Below, piece after piece: positions 16,902 through 26,605 of a stretch of 64,000 nt of DNA. The notes beneath the pieces are model-generated. The model was not told where the DNA came from and ran no database searches. It was given only the letters and a program-made list of their open reading frames with translations. Both the position numbers and the translations under genes were made by a program. This stretch comes from Agromyces agglutinans (GTDB lineage: Bacteria > Actinomycetota > Actinomycetes > Actinomycetales > Microbacteriaceae): the NCBI RefSeq assembly GCF_009647605.1, contig NZ_WJIF01000008.1, positions 58,260 to 122,259 of the forward strand, written 5' to 3'. How positions within the stretch are numbered: position 1 is the first letter of the stretch; each line of letters begins with the position of its first letter.

Positions 16902-17866
16902 GGGCCGTCGTGCTGCCGCGCTACGGCGGACCCGAACGGCTCGCGCTCGCCGAGGTCGAGACGCCGCGGCCGGCGCCGGGCGAGGTGCTGATCCGGGTCG
17001 AGGCCGTCGGGGTGAGCGCGGGCGACGTGCTCGTGATGCGCGGCGAACCGCACCTCGTGCGACTCGCGTTCGGCCTGCGCCGGCCGCGGCAGCCGGTGAT
17101 CGGCCGGGATGTAGCGGGCGAGGTCGCCGCGGTCGGCGAGGGCGTGACCGGGTTCGCCGTCGGAGATGCCGTCTTCGCCGAGTCGGAGCAGGGCGGCTGG
17201 GCCGAGTACGCCGTGGTGCCCGAGCAGTACGTCGCGGCCCGTCCGCGGTCGATCGACGCCGTGCACGCGGCCACGGTCCCGGTCTCGGCCGTCACCGCGC
17301 TGCAGGGCCTGCGACTGGCCGGGCTCGACGCCGGGCAGCACGTGCTCGTGAACGGCGCCTCGGGCGGGGTCGGCGGTTTCGTCGTGCAACTCGCGAAGGC
17401 CATGGGCGCCGAGGTCACGGGCGTGTGCCGCGGCTGGAAGGCCGACCACGTCCGGGCACTCGGCGCCGACCACGTGATCGATCACACGCGTGACGACTTC
17501 ACCGCGCACGAGGGTCGGTACGACGTCGTGTTCGACCTGGTCGCCGACCACCCGCTCGGCCGGACCCGCCGAGCCCTGAAACGGGGCGGCACGCTCGTGC
17601 TGTCGTCGGGTCGCGGCGGCCGCAACCTGGGCCCGATGGGGCGCATCGCCGCGGCATCCGTCGTCTCGCCGTTCGTGCCGCAGCGGCTGCGCCCGCTCGC
17701 GGCCAAGCGCGACGGCGACGACCTCGCCGAGCTCGCGCGGCGCATCGACGCGGGCGAGGTGCGCCCGGTGGTCGACGAGGTGTTCCCGCTCGAGCGCGCC
17801 GCCGACGCCGCCCGCCGGTTCGAGGCCGGCGACGTGCGCGGCAAGCTCGTGCTCGCCGTGCGCTGA
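16898..17866 (+). CDS. MDR family NAD(P)-dependent oxidoreductase
   Basis: This 322-residue MDR protein is related to the gene just upstream. Its Rossmann motif is VLVNGASGGVGGFVVQLAKAMGA (about residues 150-170), followed by VIDHTRDDF, and zinc-ligand cysteines are absent. It starts at the ATG at 16898, overlapping the upstream stop by 4 bp (ATGA), so the two reductases are translationally coupled. Possible substrates are quinones or alpha,beta-unsaturated ketones. The operon therefore reads membrane protein, XRE, MDR, MDR, which suggests detoxification of an electrophile or redox-active drug, though that is inference. Confidence 0.87.
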   Translation: MRAVVLPRYGGPERLALAEVETPRPAPGEVLIRVEAVGVSAGDVLVMRGEPHLVRLAFGLRRPRQPVIGRDVAGEVAAVGEGVTGFAVGDAVFAESEQGGWAEYAVVPEQYVAARPRSIDAVHAATVPVSAVTALQGLRLAGLDAGQHVLVNGASGGVGGFVVQLAKAMGAEVTGVCRGWKADHVRALGADHVIDHTRDDFTAHEGRYDVVFDLVADHPLGRTRRALKRGGTLVLSSGRGGRNLGPMGRIAAASVVSPFVPQRLRPLAAKRDGDDLAELARRIDAGEVRPVVDEVFPLERAADAARRFEAGDVRGKLVLAVR

Positions 17867-17880
17867 GGGCGCTGGGCGGC

Positions 17881-19530
17881 CTACCCCCAGCTCGGCAGCC
17901 AGAAGTGCAGCCGGCGGAACACGGGGTCGATCGGCATGCCGGTCCAGATGGGGTAGAACCACGCCGACACGGCGATCACCCCGACGAGGAACACCGCGAC
18001 CGTCGCGATGCCGCGTTCGCGCCGCCAGGTCGCGTCGTCGCGGCGGCCCAGCACGATCCCGATCGCGATGGCGAGGGCCAGCACGAGGTAGGGCTGGAAG
18101 ACGATCGAGTAGAACTGGAACACCGTACGGTCGAGGTAGCCGAGCCACGGCAGGTACCCGGCCGCGAGGCCGAGCAGCACGACGCCGACCTGCCACTCGC
18201 GGAAGCGCACCAGGCGGATGACGAGGTAGATCACCGCGACCGCGGCCGCCCACCAGATCAGCGGGTTGCCGAGGCCGATGATCGACTCGGCGCACGTGTC
18301 GCCGCAGCCCTCGACGTCGCGGTAGTACATGTTCGTCGGGCGGATCATGAACAACCACGTGAGCGGGTTCGACTGCCACGGATGGTCGCCGTGCACGCCG
18401 ATATGGAACGAGTACGCCGACTGGTGGTAGTGCCACAGGCTCTGGGCCCACAGGGGCACCCATTCGAAGAATCCGGATGCCCGGTTCGCCGGGTCGTCGG
18501 CCCAGTCCCTGGCGTACCCGCCGTCGGTGAGGATCCACCCGGCCCACGAGGCGAGGTAGACGGCGCCGGCGACCGGCACGAGCAGGAGGAACGAGATCGG
18601 CGCCTGCTTGAGCAGCGCGCCCGTGATCCAGAACGGCACGCCGGCACGCCGACGCGCGAGCGCGTCGGCGACCACGAGGTACAGGCCGAACGCCGCGAGG
18701 AACCAGAGCCCCGACCACTTCACGGCCGTGGCCGCGCCGAAGGCCGCGCCGGCGGCGAACACCCACAGCCGTGCCCAGAGCGCCGGGCCGTAACCCGGCT
18801 CGCGGCCCTCAGCCGCCGCCGAGGCGAGCCGGTGCTCGAGCAGCCGCCACGACCGGTCGCGGTCGAGCACGACGAACCACACGCCGAGCAGGCACCAGAG
18901 CATGAGCCAGTTGTCGAGCAGGGCGACGCGCGACATCACGATCGCGTTGCCGTCGACCGCGAAGAGGAGCCCCGCGATCACGGCGACGACCGTGGTGCCG
19001 GTGAACCGGCGCGCGAGCATGGTGACGACGAAGACGGCGATGGTGCCCGCGAGCGCCGTCGAAGCGCGCCACCAGAACGCGTCGCCGGTGCCGAACGCGG
19101 CCATGCCGAGGCCGATCAGCCACTTGCCGAGCGGCGGATGCACGACGTAGCTCGGGTCGTCGCTGAAGCCCGACGAGTCGCCGTCGGCGAAGGCCTCGTC
19201 GCTGCCCTCGGGCCAGGTCGACTCGTAGCCGTTCTGCCAGAGCGTCCACGCGTCCTTCACGTAGTAGGTCTCGTCGAAGACGACCTGCTGCGGATGCCCC
19301 AGACCCCAGAAGCGCAGCGCCGCTGCGAGCAGCGTGACGAGGATCGGCCCGCCCCAGTACCAGAGCGCGCGGCGGCGCGGGTCGGCGAGGACGCCCGCCC
19401 ACCAGGCGTCGAGACGCGTGCCGCGCGGTTCGGATGCCTCGGGCGGCGCCTCGGGCGCGGGTTCGGCGTCGGCGTCGGCGTCGGACCCAGCCTGGGGCTC
19501 GCGCGCCTCGGTGGCCGGATCCGCAGTCAT
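17881..19530 (-). CDS. pmt: Dolichyl-phosphate-mannose-protein mannosyltransferase (PMT family)
   Basis: A 549-residue integral membrane glycosyltransferase of GT39/PMT type with about 10-11 hydrophobic segments. The first periplasmic loop carries the DE-type motif FDETYYVKDAWTLWQNGYE (Asp-Glu after helix 1), and VVHPPLGKWLIGLGMAAFG is also characteristic. It transfers mannose from polyprenyl-phosphate-mannose to Ser/Thr of exported proteins. The first 50 residues are an acidic, Ala/Pro/Glu-rich cytoplasmic tail. I chose the ATG at 19530; a GTG at 19539 would add three residues. It is divergent from rsmI across 29 bp, the usual actinobacterial arrangement. Confidence 0.92.
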   Translation of the reverse strand: MTADPATEAREPQAGSDADADAEPAPEAPPEASEPRGTRLDAWWAGVLADPRRRALWYWGGPILVTLLAAALRFWGLGHPQQVVFDETYYVKDAWTLWQNGYESTWPEGSDEAFADGDSSGFSDDPSYVVHPPLGKWLIGLGMAAFGTGDAFWWRASTALAGTIAVFVVTMLARRFTGTTVVAVIAGLLFAVDGNAIVMSRVALLDNWLMLWCLLGVWFVVLDRDRSWRLLEHRLASAAAEGREPGYGPALWARLWVFAAGAAFGAATAVKWSGLWFLAAFGLYLVVADALARRRAGVPFWITGALLKQAPISFLLLVPVAGAVYLASWAGWILTDGGYARDWADDPANRASGFFEWVPLWAQSLWHYHQSAYSFHIGVHGDHPWQSNPLTWLFMIRPTNMYYRDVEGCGDTCAESIIGLGNPLIWWAAAVAVIYLVIRLVRFREWQVGVVLLGLAAGYLPWLGYLDRTVFQFYSIVFQPYLVLALAIAIGIVLGRRDDATWRRERGIATVAVFLVGVIAVSAWFYPIWTGMPIDPVFRRLHFWLPSWG

Positions 19531-19559
19531 GCGCCCCACACTAAGCCAGACTGGAGCGC

Positions 19560-20381
19560 ATGATCATCCTCGCCGCCACACCGATCGGCAACCTCGGCGA
19601 CGCGTCGGCGAGGTTGCGCGAGACGCTCGAGAACGCGCGGCTCGTGGCATCCGAGGACACGCGCGTGACGCAGCGCCTGCTCGCCGGACTCGGCATCGCG
19701 AACCGGCCGCGACTGATCGCCCTGCACGAGCACAACGAGCGGCAGAGGGCCGCCGAACTCGTCGCGCTCGCACGCGACGAGGACCTCGTGCTGCTCACCG
19801 ACGCGGGCATGCCGACGGTGTCCGACCCGGGGTTTCCGCTCGTGCAGGCGGCGGTCGCGGCCGGCGTCGACGTGACGGTCGTGCCCGGTCCCTCGGCGGT
19901 GGTCACCGCGCTCGCCGTCTCGGGACTGCCCACCGACCGGTTCGCCTTCGAGGGGTTCCTGCCGCGCAAGGCGGGGGAGCGCGATCGGCGGCTGGTCGAA
20001 CTCGCGGGCGACCGGCGCACGCTCGTCTTCTTCGAGGCGCCCACGCGGCTCGCGGCGAGCCTCGCCGCGCTCGCCGAGGCCTTCGGCGCCGATCGTCCCG
20101 CCGCGGTGTGCCGCGAGCTCACGAAGCTGCACGAGGAGGTGCGCCGCGGCCCCCTCGCTGAACTCGCCCGCTGGGCGGAAGACGGGGTGCGCGGTGAGAT
20201 CTGCATCGTCGTCGGGGGAGCGTCGGCCGAGGCATCCGACCCGGCGACCGCGCTCGAGCGCGTGCAGGAACTCGCCGCGTCGGGAACCCGGTTGAAGGAC
20301 GCCGCGGCGCTCGTCGCCGCCGAGACGGGACTCTCGCGCCGGGACCTCTACGAGGCGGCGCTCGCGGCGCGCAAGGGCTGA
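19560..20381 (+). CDS. rsmI: 16S rRNA (cytidine-1402-2'-O)-methyltransferase
   Basis: The 273-residue protein begins IILAATPIGNLGDASARL, the conserved N-terminus of RsmI, and has EDTRVTQRLL, DAGMPTVSDPG and VVPGPSAVVTALAVSGLP motifs that form the SAM site of tetrapyrrole-methylase-fold enzymes. It methylates the 2'-hydroxyl of C1402 in the decoding centre of 16S rRNA. The start is 29 bp from the divergent PMT gene, with CAGACT 7 nt before the ATG. MetG follows downstream, interrupted here by an MDR gene. Confidence 0.96.
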   Translation: MIILAATPIGNLGDASARLRETLENARLVASEDTRVTQRLLAGLGIANRPRLIALHEHNERQRAAELVALARDEDLVLLTDAGMPTVSDPGFPLVQAAVAAGVDVTVVPGPSAVVTALAVSGLPTDRFAFEGFLPRKAGERDRRLVELAGDRRTLVFFEAPTRLAASLAALAEAFGADRPAAVCRELTKLHEEVRRGPLAELARWAEDGVRGEICIVVGGASAEASDPATALERVQELAASGTRLKDAAALVAAETGLSRRDLYEAALAARKG

Positions 20382-20492
20382 GGAATCGACTCGGACCGGG
20401 GCGTCCGCTCCGTCGACCCGTCAAGGGGTTCCCGGCATCCCCCCGTTCGCGGGACAATGGGCGCACACGCGCGTCAGCGGTGGAGGTGCGAC

Positions 20493-21581
20493 ATGTCACG
20501 AGCAGTCAGGTTCTCCCGCCACGGCGGCCCCGAGGTCCTCGAGGTCGTCGAGATCCCCGATCCCGAGCCCGGCCAGGGCGAGGTGCTGGTCGAGGTCTTC
20601 GCCGCCGGGCTCAGCCCGGTCGACTCGGTCCTGCGACGCGGCTCGCATCCCGACCGCTGGCCGGTCGACCTGCCGGCGGGCGTCGGCCGCGAACTCGCCG
20701 GCGTCGTCGCCGGGGTCGGACCCGGCGTCGACGCGTTCTCGCGCGGCGACGAGGTGATGGGCTTCGTCGACGGCGGCGCACAGGCCACGCACGCGGTGGC
20801 GCGCGCGGCGGATCTCGTGCCGCGTCCGGCGGGTGTCGGCTGGGAGGTCGCCGGCTCGCTGCACATCGCCGGCACGACCGCGTGGTCGGCCGTCGAGGGG
20901 CTCAGGCTCACGCCCGACGACACGGTCGTGATCACCGCGGCGGCAGGCGGGGTCGGATGCCTCGCCGCCCAGTTCGCCCGGCTGCGCGGCGCCACCGTGA
21001 TCGGCACGAGCGCCGACGCCCGCTTCGACTTCCTGCGCCAGTTCGGCGTGATCCCGCTCGCCTACGGGCCCGGTCTCGCCGAGCGGGTGCGGCTCGCGGC
21101 CGGCGGCAGGCCGGTCACCGCCTTCCTCGACTTCCTCGGCGGCGAGGCATCCGTCGCGATCGAACTGGGCGTGCCCGGGCCGCGCATCCTGACGACGCTC
21201 GATTGGGACGCCGTGGCCGAGCACGGGGCGATCCTCGTCGAGCCGGGCGACCCGGTCCTGCTCGCGCGGGTGGCGCAGCAGGTCGCGGCGCGGCGCGTGC
21301 GGCTGCCGATCGCCGACGTCTTCTCGCTCGACGACGTCGTGGACGCGTACCGCGCACTCGACCGGCGCGATGCGCCGGGCAAGATCGTGCTCGGGGTGCG
21401 AACGGTCGAGTACGCAGGGCAGCGCGTGCGCGAGCCCGCGATCAAGGAGCAGGACGTCACGCTCGGGGTGCCCACCCCGCACGAGCATGTCGGCGTCGAG
21501 GAGGCCGTTCCGTCGGCGATCGGCGACGGCAGCGTGCGCCGGCGCCACCGCGAGGAGCGGGACGCCCGCGAGCACGGGTGA
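20493..21581 (+). CDS. NADP-dependent MDR oxidoreductase
   Basis: A 362-residue MDR protein beginning MSRAVRFSRHGGPEVLEVVE, with the cofactor motif ITAAAGGVGCLAAQFARLRG near residue 150. It belongs to the zinc-free quinone oxidoreductase branch. The start at 20493 has GGAGGTG 5 nt upstream; an in-frame ATG at 20457 would put that site inside the gene. The last roughly 50 residues after LGVRT are arginine- and glutamate-rich with no family counterpart, suggesting that the original stop was lost and the gene runs on. It is the third MDR gene in 6 kb, separate from the coupled pair at 15.8-17.9 kb. Confidence 0.85.
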   Translation: MSRAVRFSRHGGPEVLEVVEIPDPEPGQGEVLVEVFAAGLSPVDSVLRRGSHPDRWPVDLPAGVGRELAGVVAGVGPGVDAFSRGDEVMGFVDGGAQATHAVARAADLVPRPAGVGWEVAGSLHIAGTTAWSAVEGLRLTPDDTVVITAAAGGVGCLAAQFARLRGATVIGTSADARFDFLRQFGVIPLAYGPGLAERVRLAAGGRPVTAFLDFLGGEASVAIELGVPGPRILTTLDWDAVAEHGAILVEPGDPVLLARVAQQVAARRVRLPIADVFSLDDVVDAYRALDRRDAPGKIVLGVRTVEYAGQRVREPAIKEQDVTLGVPTPHEHVGVEEAVPSAIGDGSVRRRHREERDAREHG

Positions 21582-21624
21582 CATACGGCGGCTCGCCCAT
21601 TCGCGCGCCCGTAGGATTGTCGGC

Positions 21625-23184
21625 ATGGCCGACGGCTCCTCGTTCTACATCACCACGCCCATCTTCTACGTCAACGACGTGCCCCACATCGGTCACGCCT
21701 ACACGGAGGTGGCGGCCGACGTCATCGCCCGGTGGCACCGCCAGGCCGGCGAGGACACGTGGTCGCTCACGGGCACCGACGAGCACGGCCAGAAGATCCT
21801 GCGCACCGCGACGGCCAACGGCGTGACCCCGCAGGAGTGGGCCGACAAGCTCGTCGCCGACGCGTGGGTCCCGCTCCTCGAAACGGTGGATGTCGCCAAC
21901 GACGACTTCATCCGCACGACCGAGCCGCGGCACGAGCAGAACGTGCAGAAGTTCCTGCAGAAGCTCTACGACGACGGCCACATCTACACCGGCGAGTACG
22001 AGGGCTACTACTGCGTCGGCTGCGAGGAGTACAAGCAGGAGTCAGAGCTGGTCGCCGGCACCGGCGAGTACGAGGGCCAGCTCGTCTGCGCCATCCACTC
22101 GAAGCCGGTCGAACTGCTGCACGAGAAGAACTACTTCTTCCGCACGTCGGCGTTCGCCGAGCGCCTGCTCGCGCTCTACGAGGAGCGGCCCGACTTCGTG
22201 CAGCCCGAGTCGGCGCGCAACGAGGTGCTCGGCTGGGTGCGCTCGGGCCTGGCCGACCTGTCGATCTCGCGGTCGACCTTCGACTGGGGCGTGAAGGTGC
22301 CGTGGGACGAGACCCACGTCGTCTACGTCTGGTTCGACGCGCTGCTGAACTACATCACCGCGGTCGGCTACGGACAGGACGACGAGGAGTTCGCCCGCCG
22401 CTGGCCCGCGCAGCACATCGTCGGCAAGGACATCCTCCGCTTCCACGCCGTGATCTGGCCGGCCATGCTCATGGCCGCCGGGCTCGAGGTGCCGCGCGGC
22501 GTCTTCGGGCACGGCTGGCTGCTCGTGGGCGGCGAGAAGATGTCGAAGTCCAAGCTCACGGGCATCGCGCCCGAGCAGATCACCGACGTCTTCGGCTCCG
22601 ACGCGTTCCGGTACTACTTCCTCTCGGCGATCTCGTTCGGCCAGGACGGCTCCTTCTCATGGGAGGACCTCGCCGCGCGCTACCAGGCCGAGCTCGCGAA
22701 CGGCTTCGGCAACCTCGCGTCGCGCGTGATCGCGATGGTCACGCGCTACTGCGAGGGCGTCGTGCCGTCCGCCGGCGCGCTCACGGAGGCCGACCTCGAG
22801 ATCTCCGCCATCGAGCGCCGCGCGACCGAGGACTCGTGGGCCGCGATCGAGCGGCTCGCGGTGCACGAGGCGATCGCTGCGGCGTGGGAGCTCGTCGACG
22901 CGCTGAACGGCTACCTCACGGCCGAGGAGCCGTGGTCGTTGGCGAAGGATCCCGCGAAGCGCGAACGTCTCGAGACCGTGCTCGCCGTGGCGTACCACGG
23001 CCTCGGCACGCTCGCCGTGCTGCTCTCGCCGGTGCTGCCCAAGGCGACGGCGAAGCTGTGGACCGCGCTCGGCGCGCCCGGCACCGTGCAGGGCCAGCGT
23101 ATCGACCGTGCGCACGAGGCGACGCTCGGCGAACGGGTGTCGGCGCTCGAGGCGCTGTTCCCGCGCGTCGAGGTCGCCGAGTGA
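21625..23184 (+). CDS. metG: Methionyl-tRNA synthetase
   Basis: The 519-residue class I synthetase charges tRNA-Met and tRNA-fMet. The HIGH signature reads PHIGHAYTE (residues 20-28) and KMSKS lies at about residues 306-310. The connective peptide has YYCVGCEEY and a second Cys in VCAIHSK, a reduced zinc knuckle. No C-terminal tRNA-binding (Trbp111-like) domain is present, as usual for actinobacterial forms of this size. TAGGAT stands 7 nt before the ATG. The stop overlaps the GTG of the TatD gene (GTGA), forming the conserved metG-tatD-rsmA run. Confidence 0.97.
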   Translation: MADGSSFYITTPIFYVNDVPHIGHAYTEVAADVIARWHRQAGEDTWSLTGTDEHGQKILRTATANGVTPQEWADKLVADAWVPLLETVDVANDDFIRTTEPRHEQNVQKFLQKLYDDGHIYTGEYEGYYCVGCEEYKQESELVAGTGEYEGQLVCAIHSKPVELLHEKNYFFRTSAFAERLLALYEERPDFVQPESARNEVLGWVRSGLADLSISRSTFDWGVKVPWDETHVVYVWFDALLNYITAVGYGQDDEEFARRWPAQHIVGKDILRFHAVIWPAMLMAAGLEVPRGVFGHGWLLVGGEKMSKSKLTGIAPEQITDVFGSDAFRYYFLSAISFGQDGSFSWEDLAARYQAELANGFGNLASRVIAMVTRYCEGVVPSAGALTEADLEISAIERRATEDSWAAIERLAVHEAIAAAWELVDALNGYLTAEEPWSLAKDPAKRERLETVLAVAYHGLGTLAVLLSPVLPKATAKLWTALGAPGTVQGQRIDRAHEATLGERVSALEALFPRVEVAE

Positions 23185-24155
23185 CGGCGGCCCCCTCCGA
23201 GCACCTGCGCACCCGGAGCGACGGGCGCGACGGCGGCGCCGCCGACTACCCGCCGGCCCCCGAGGCGCTACCGGTCGCGGTGTACGACAACCACACCCAC
23301 CTGGAGATCGCCGACGGCGCGCTGCCGCTCTCGGTCGACGAGCACCTCGACCGCGCGGCCGCCGTCGGCATCGCGGGCGCCGTGCAGGTCGGCACCGATC
23401 TCGCGACCAGCCGGTGGTCGGCCGAGGTCGCCGAGCGGCACCCGCGCCTGCTCGCGGCGGTCGCGCTGCACCCAAATGAGGCACCGGGGCTCGAGGCATC
23501 CGGAGCCCTCGACGACGCGCTCGCCGTCATCGACGAGCTCGCGGCGCGACCCCGCGTGCGCGCGATCGGCGAGACCGGGCTCGACTGGTACCGCACGGGC
23601 GAGGAGGGGCGGCCCGCGCAGTTCCGCTCGTTCGAGGCCCACATCGACATCGCGAAGCGCCACGGGCTGGCGCTGCAGATCCACGACCGCGACGCGCACG
23701 ACGACGTCGTGGCGACCCTGAGGAGGGTCGGCGCGCCCGAACGCACCGTGTTCCACTGCTTCTCGGGCGGTGCGGAGCTCGCCCGGCTCGCGGCATCCGA
23801 GGGGTGGTACTGCTCGTTCGCCGGCAACGTGACGTTCAAGAACGCCGAGAACCTGCGCGAGGCGCTGCGCGTGCTGCCGCGCGACCGGATCCTGGTCGAG
23901 ACGGATGCCCCGTACCTGACGCCCGCGCCGCTGCGCGGTCGCCCGAACGCGCCCTATCTCGTGCCCGTCACGGTGCGGTTCATGGCCGAGGTGCTGGACG
24001 CCCCGCTCGACGAACTCTGCGCCGACCTCGCGTCGAACACCGTTCGCGTGTACGGCTCGTGGCAGGATGACCCCGTGATCAGCGATGCGCCAGCCACCGC
24101 CACCGGCAGCGGCGTCGAAGCGAGTGGGCCCGACGGTGCATCGCCACGAGGCTGA
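23181..24155 (+). CDS. TatD family metal-dependent hydrolase
   Basis: A 324-residue TIM-barrel hydrolase. The metal-binding motif YDNHTHLEI follows a 35-residue N-terminal extension, and further ligands are in GETGLDWYR (about residue 132), [12 protein letters not shown] and FHCFSGG. The ETDAPYLTP motif near residue 240 is diagnostic of TatD. Family members act as Mg-dependent 3'-5' nucleases or D-tyrosyl hydrolases; the cellular role here is not defined by sequence. It starts with GTG at 23181 overlapping metG, and its 3' end overlaps the rsmA gene by about 70 bp (or 20 bp if rsmA uses the GTG at 24136). Confidence 0.93.
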   Translation: MTAAPSEHLRTRSDGRDGGAADYPPAPEALPVAVYDNHTHLEIADGALPLSVDEHLDRAAAVGIAGAVQVGTDLATSRWSAEVAERHPRLLAAVALHPNEAPGLEASGALDDALAVIDELAARPRVRAIGETGLDWYRTGEEGRPAQFRSFEAHIDIAKRHGLALQIHDRDAHDDVVATLRRVGAPERTVFHCFSGGAELARLAASEGWYCSFAGNVTFKNAENLREALRVLPRDRILVETDAPYLTPAPLRGRPNAPYLVPVTVRFMAEVLDAPLDELCADLASNTVRVYGSWQDDPVISDAPATATGSGVEASGPDGASPRG

Positions 24156-25008
24156 GCCCGCGCCCTCGCAGCCGAGGCTGCTCGGCCCTGCCGAGATCCG
24201 AGACCTCGCCGAGCTGCTCGGCGTCACGCCGACCAAGAAGCTCGGCCAGAACTTCGTGCACGACGCGAACACGGTCCGTCGCATCGTGCAGACCGCCGGC
24301 GTCGAGGCCGGCGAGACGGTGCTCGAGATCGGACCGGGGCTCGGCTCGCTGACCCTCGGACTGCTCGAGGCCGGGGCCTCCGTCGTCGCCGTCGAGATCG
24401 ACGGCCGGCTCGCCGCGCAGCTGCCGCACACGGCGACGCTCATGCAGCCCGGAACCGAGCTCACCGTGCTCCACGAGGACGCGATGCAGGTCGTCGACCT
24501 GCCGAGCGAGCCCGTGCGGCTGGTCGCGAACCTGCCGTACAACATCTCGGTTCCGGTGCTGCTGCACCTGCTCGAGCACGTGCCGTCGCTGCGGTCGGGC
24601 ATCGTGATGGTGCAGGCCGAGGTCGGGTACCGGCTCGCGGCCGGCCCCGGTTCGAAGGTCTACGGCGGCCCGAGCGTCAAGGCCGCCTGGTACGGCGACT
24701 GGCGCATCGCGGGCCAGGTGTCGCGGATGGTGTTCTGGCCCGTGCCGAACGTCGACTCCGTGCTCGTCGGCTTCGAGCGGCACGAGCAGCCCGGCGACGA
24801 GGCCGAGCGCCGGGCGACGTTCGAGATCGTCGACGCGGCATTCGGCCAGCGGCGCAAGATGCTGCGGCAGGCGCTCTCGGGCGTGCTCGGCGGCTCGGCA
24901 GCGGCCACCGAGGTGCTCGAACGAGCGGGCGTCGACCCGCAGGCGCGCGGCGAGCAGCTGTCGATCGACGACTTCATCCGGATCTCCCGGGCGGTCGTGC
25001 GCGCCTGA
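24085..25008 (+). CDS. rsmA: 16S rRNA (adenine-1518/1519-N6)-dimethyltransferase
   Basis: RsmA/KsgA dimethylates two adjacent adenines in the 3' terminal helix of 16S rRNA. Diagnostic motifs are [11 protein letters not shown] (about residues 50-60), the SAM loop [12 protein letters not shown], the acidic VVAVEID and the catalytic NLPYNIS (about residues 151-157). The start is uncertain: the ATG at 24085 gives 307 aa and a 71-bp overlap with tatD, while a GTG at 24136 gives 290 aa, closer to the usual 270-290. The gene lies between tatD and a small DUF4287-like gene, with ispE downstream, the standard actinobacterial order. Confidence 0.95.
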   Translation: MRQPPPPAAASKRVGPTVHRHEAEPAPSQPRLLGPAEIRDLAELLGVTPTKKLGQNFVHDANTVRRIVQTAGVEAGETVLEIGPGLGSLTLGLLEAGASVVAVEIDGRLAAQLPHTATLMQPGTELTVLHEDAMQVVDLPSEPVRLVANLPYNISVPVLLHLLEHVPSLRSGIVMVQAEVGYRLAAGPGSKVYGGPSVKAAWYGDWRIAGQVSRMVFWPVPNVDSVLVGFERHEQPGDEAERRATFEIVDAAFGQRRKMLRQALSGVLGGSAAATEVLERAGVDPQARGEQLSIDDFIRISRAVVRA

Positions 25009-25032
25009 CCCGCACCGCGCTACGGTTGCCGG

Positions 25033-25584
25033 ATGGGGGATGACGGGCAGCGATCGCAGGTTTCGGGGTCGACCGAGCAGGCGGGCGACGATGCCGTGCG
25101 CGAGGCGACGGGTCGCGAACGCGACGAATGGTTCGCGGCGCTCGACGAGCAGGAGGCCACCGAATGGCCGCACCGCGAGATCGCGGCATGGCTCGTCGGC
25201 GAGGGCGTCGATCCGTGGTGGGCGCAGTCGGTCACGGTGTCGTACGAGCAGGCCCGGGGCATCCGGGCCCCCGGCCAGCGGCAGGACGGCACGTTCGAGA
25301 CGAGCGTCTCCCGGACCGTCGGCCTGCGCGCCGTGCGGGCGCTCGAACTGCTCGCCGCGGTCGTCGAGGGCGAGCTCGGCTCGCCGCCGCTCGCGCTGAA
25401 CACCACGGCGAAGCATCCGACCGCGCGCTTCCCGCTCGACGACGGCGAGTTCGTGCTCGCCGCCGCGAGCCCGCGCGCCGACGGCCGCGCGACGATCTCG
25501 CTCACCCGCGGGCGGATGCCCGACGGGTCGCAACTGGCCGAGTCGAAGGCGCAGCTTCGCGAGTGGCTCGAGCGTGTCGGGTAG
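25033..25584 (+). CDS. DUF4287-like domain protein, 183 aa
   Basis: A soluble protein with the helical pattern WFAALDEQEATEWPHREIAAWL followed by WWAQSVTVSYEQARGIR. I associate this with the DUF4287 region of actinobacterial proteins that often also carry an SRPBCC (AHSA1-type) domain. The C-terminal 90 residues (FETSVSRTV onward) resemble part of such a domain. The function is unknown. TACGGT at 25021-25026 is 6 nt before the ATG, so it may be leaderless with its own promoter despite sitting between rsmA and ispE. Confidence 0.65.
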   Translation: MGDDGQRSQVSGSTEQAGDDAVREATGRERDEWFAALDEQEATEWPHREIAAWLVGEGVDPWWAQSVTVSYEQARGIRAPGQRQDGTFETSVSRTVGLRAVRALELLAAVVEGELGSPPLALNTTAKHPTARFPLDDGEFVLAAASPRADGRATISLTRGRMPDGSQLAESKAQLREWLERVG

Positions 25585-25612
25585 CCGCGACCGTGTCGGA
25601 TAGCGTGGAAGC

Positions 25613-26557
25613 ATGACCATCGCCGCGGCCGACGAGTCGGTGCACGTTCGGGCGCCCGGCAAGATCAACCTCTTCATGCGCGTCGGCGACGCCGGCGCCG
25701 ACGGCTACCACGACGTCGCGACCGCGTACCAGGCGGTCTCGCTGTACGAGGACGTGCGGGTCTGGCCCGACGACCGCATCACCGTCTCGTTCACGGGCAC
25801 CGTCGATACGAGCGGCCTGCCCACCGATTCCTCGAACCTCGCGATCAAGGCCGCGAAGCTGCTCGCCCGCACCGCGGGAGTGCCCGGCGGCGCGCGACTC
25901 GAGATCACCAAGCACGTCCCGATCGCGGGCGGCATGGGCGGGGGCTCGGCGGATGCCGCGGCCACGCTCGTCGCGTGCGACGCGCTCTGGGGGACCGCGC
26001 TGTCGCGCGACGACCTGCACGGGCTCGCCGCGAAGCTCGGGGCCGACGTGCCCTTCGCGCTCACCGGCGGCACGGCGATCGGCACCGGGCGCGGCGACCG
26101 GCTGAGCCCCGCGCTCGCGACCGGTTCGTTCCACTGGGTGCTCGCGATCGCCGAGCACGGGCTCTCGACGCCCGCCGTCTACCGCGAGCTCGACGCGCTG
26201 CGCCTCGAGCACGTCGGCGAGCCCGGCCCCTGGACGGCGCCCGGCGGCCCGCCCGCCGTCGACCACTCGGTGCTGCAGGCGCTGCGCGCGGGCGACGCCG
26301 CGCAACTTGCCGGCGCACTGCACAACGATTTGCAGGTCGCCGCCGTGCGGCTCGCCCCCGAGCTCGCGGAGCTCATCGACCTGGGGGAGCAGGCGGGCGC
26401 ACTCGCCGGCATCGTGTCGGGCTCGGGGCCGACGGTCGCGTTCCTCGCGGCGACGAGCGAGGAGGCGATCGCGCTGCAGGTCGCCCTGTCGGCCGCACGC
26501 ATCAAGGCCGTGCACGCGCACGGGCCCGTGCACGGCGCACGCATCATGTCGGTGTAG
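25613..26557 (+). CDS. ispE: 4-diphosphocytidyl-2-C-methyl-D-erythritol kinase
   Basis: This 314-residue GHMP kinase phosphorylates CDP-methylerythritol in the MEP isoprenoid pathway. The N-terminal [12 protein letters not shown] and the ATP-binding [17 protein letters not shown] loop (about residues 103-119) are diagnostic; [13 protein letters not shown] is the third GHMP motif. TAGCGT at 25601-25606, 6 nt before the ATG, gives it a separate leaderless promoter. The gene is followed 49 bp later by the ABC-F gene. Length and motifs are normal. Confidence 0.96.
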   Translation: MTIAAADESVHVRAPGKINLFMRVGDAGADGYHDVATAYQAVSLYEDVRVWPDDRITVSFTGTVDTSGLPTDSSNLAIKAAKLLARTAGVPGGARLEITKHVPIAGGMGGGSADAAATLVACDALWGTALSRDDLHGLAAKLGADVPFALTGGTAIGTGRGDRLSPALATGSFHWVLAIAEHGLSTPAVYRELDALRLEHVGEPGPWTAPGGPPAVDHSVLQALRAGDAAQLAGALHNDLQVAAVRLAPELAELIDLGEQAGALAGIVSGSGPTVAFLAATSEEAIALQVALSAARIKAVHAHGPVHGARIMSV

Positions 26558-26605
26558 CAGCCGGGCCCGGGTGCGCCCAGCCGGAACGGCTAGGCTCGTC
26601 CGGTC

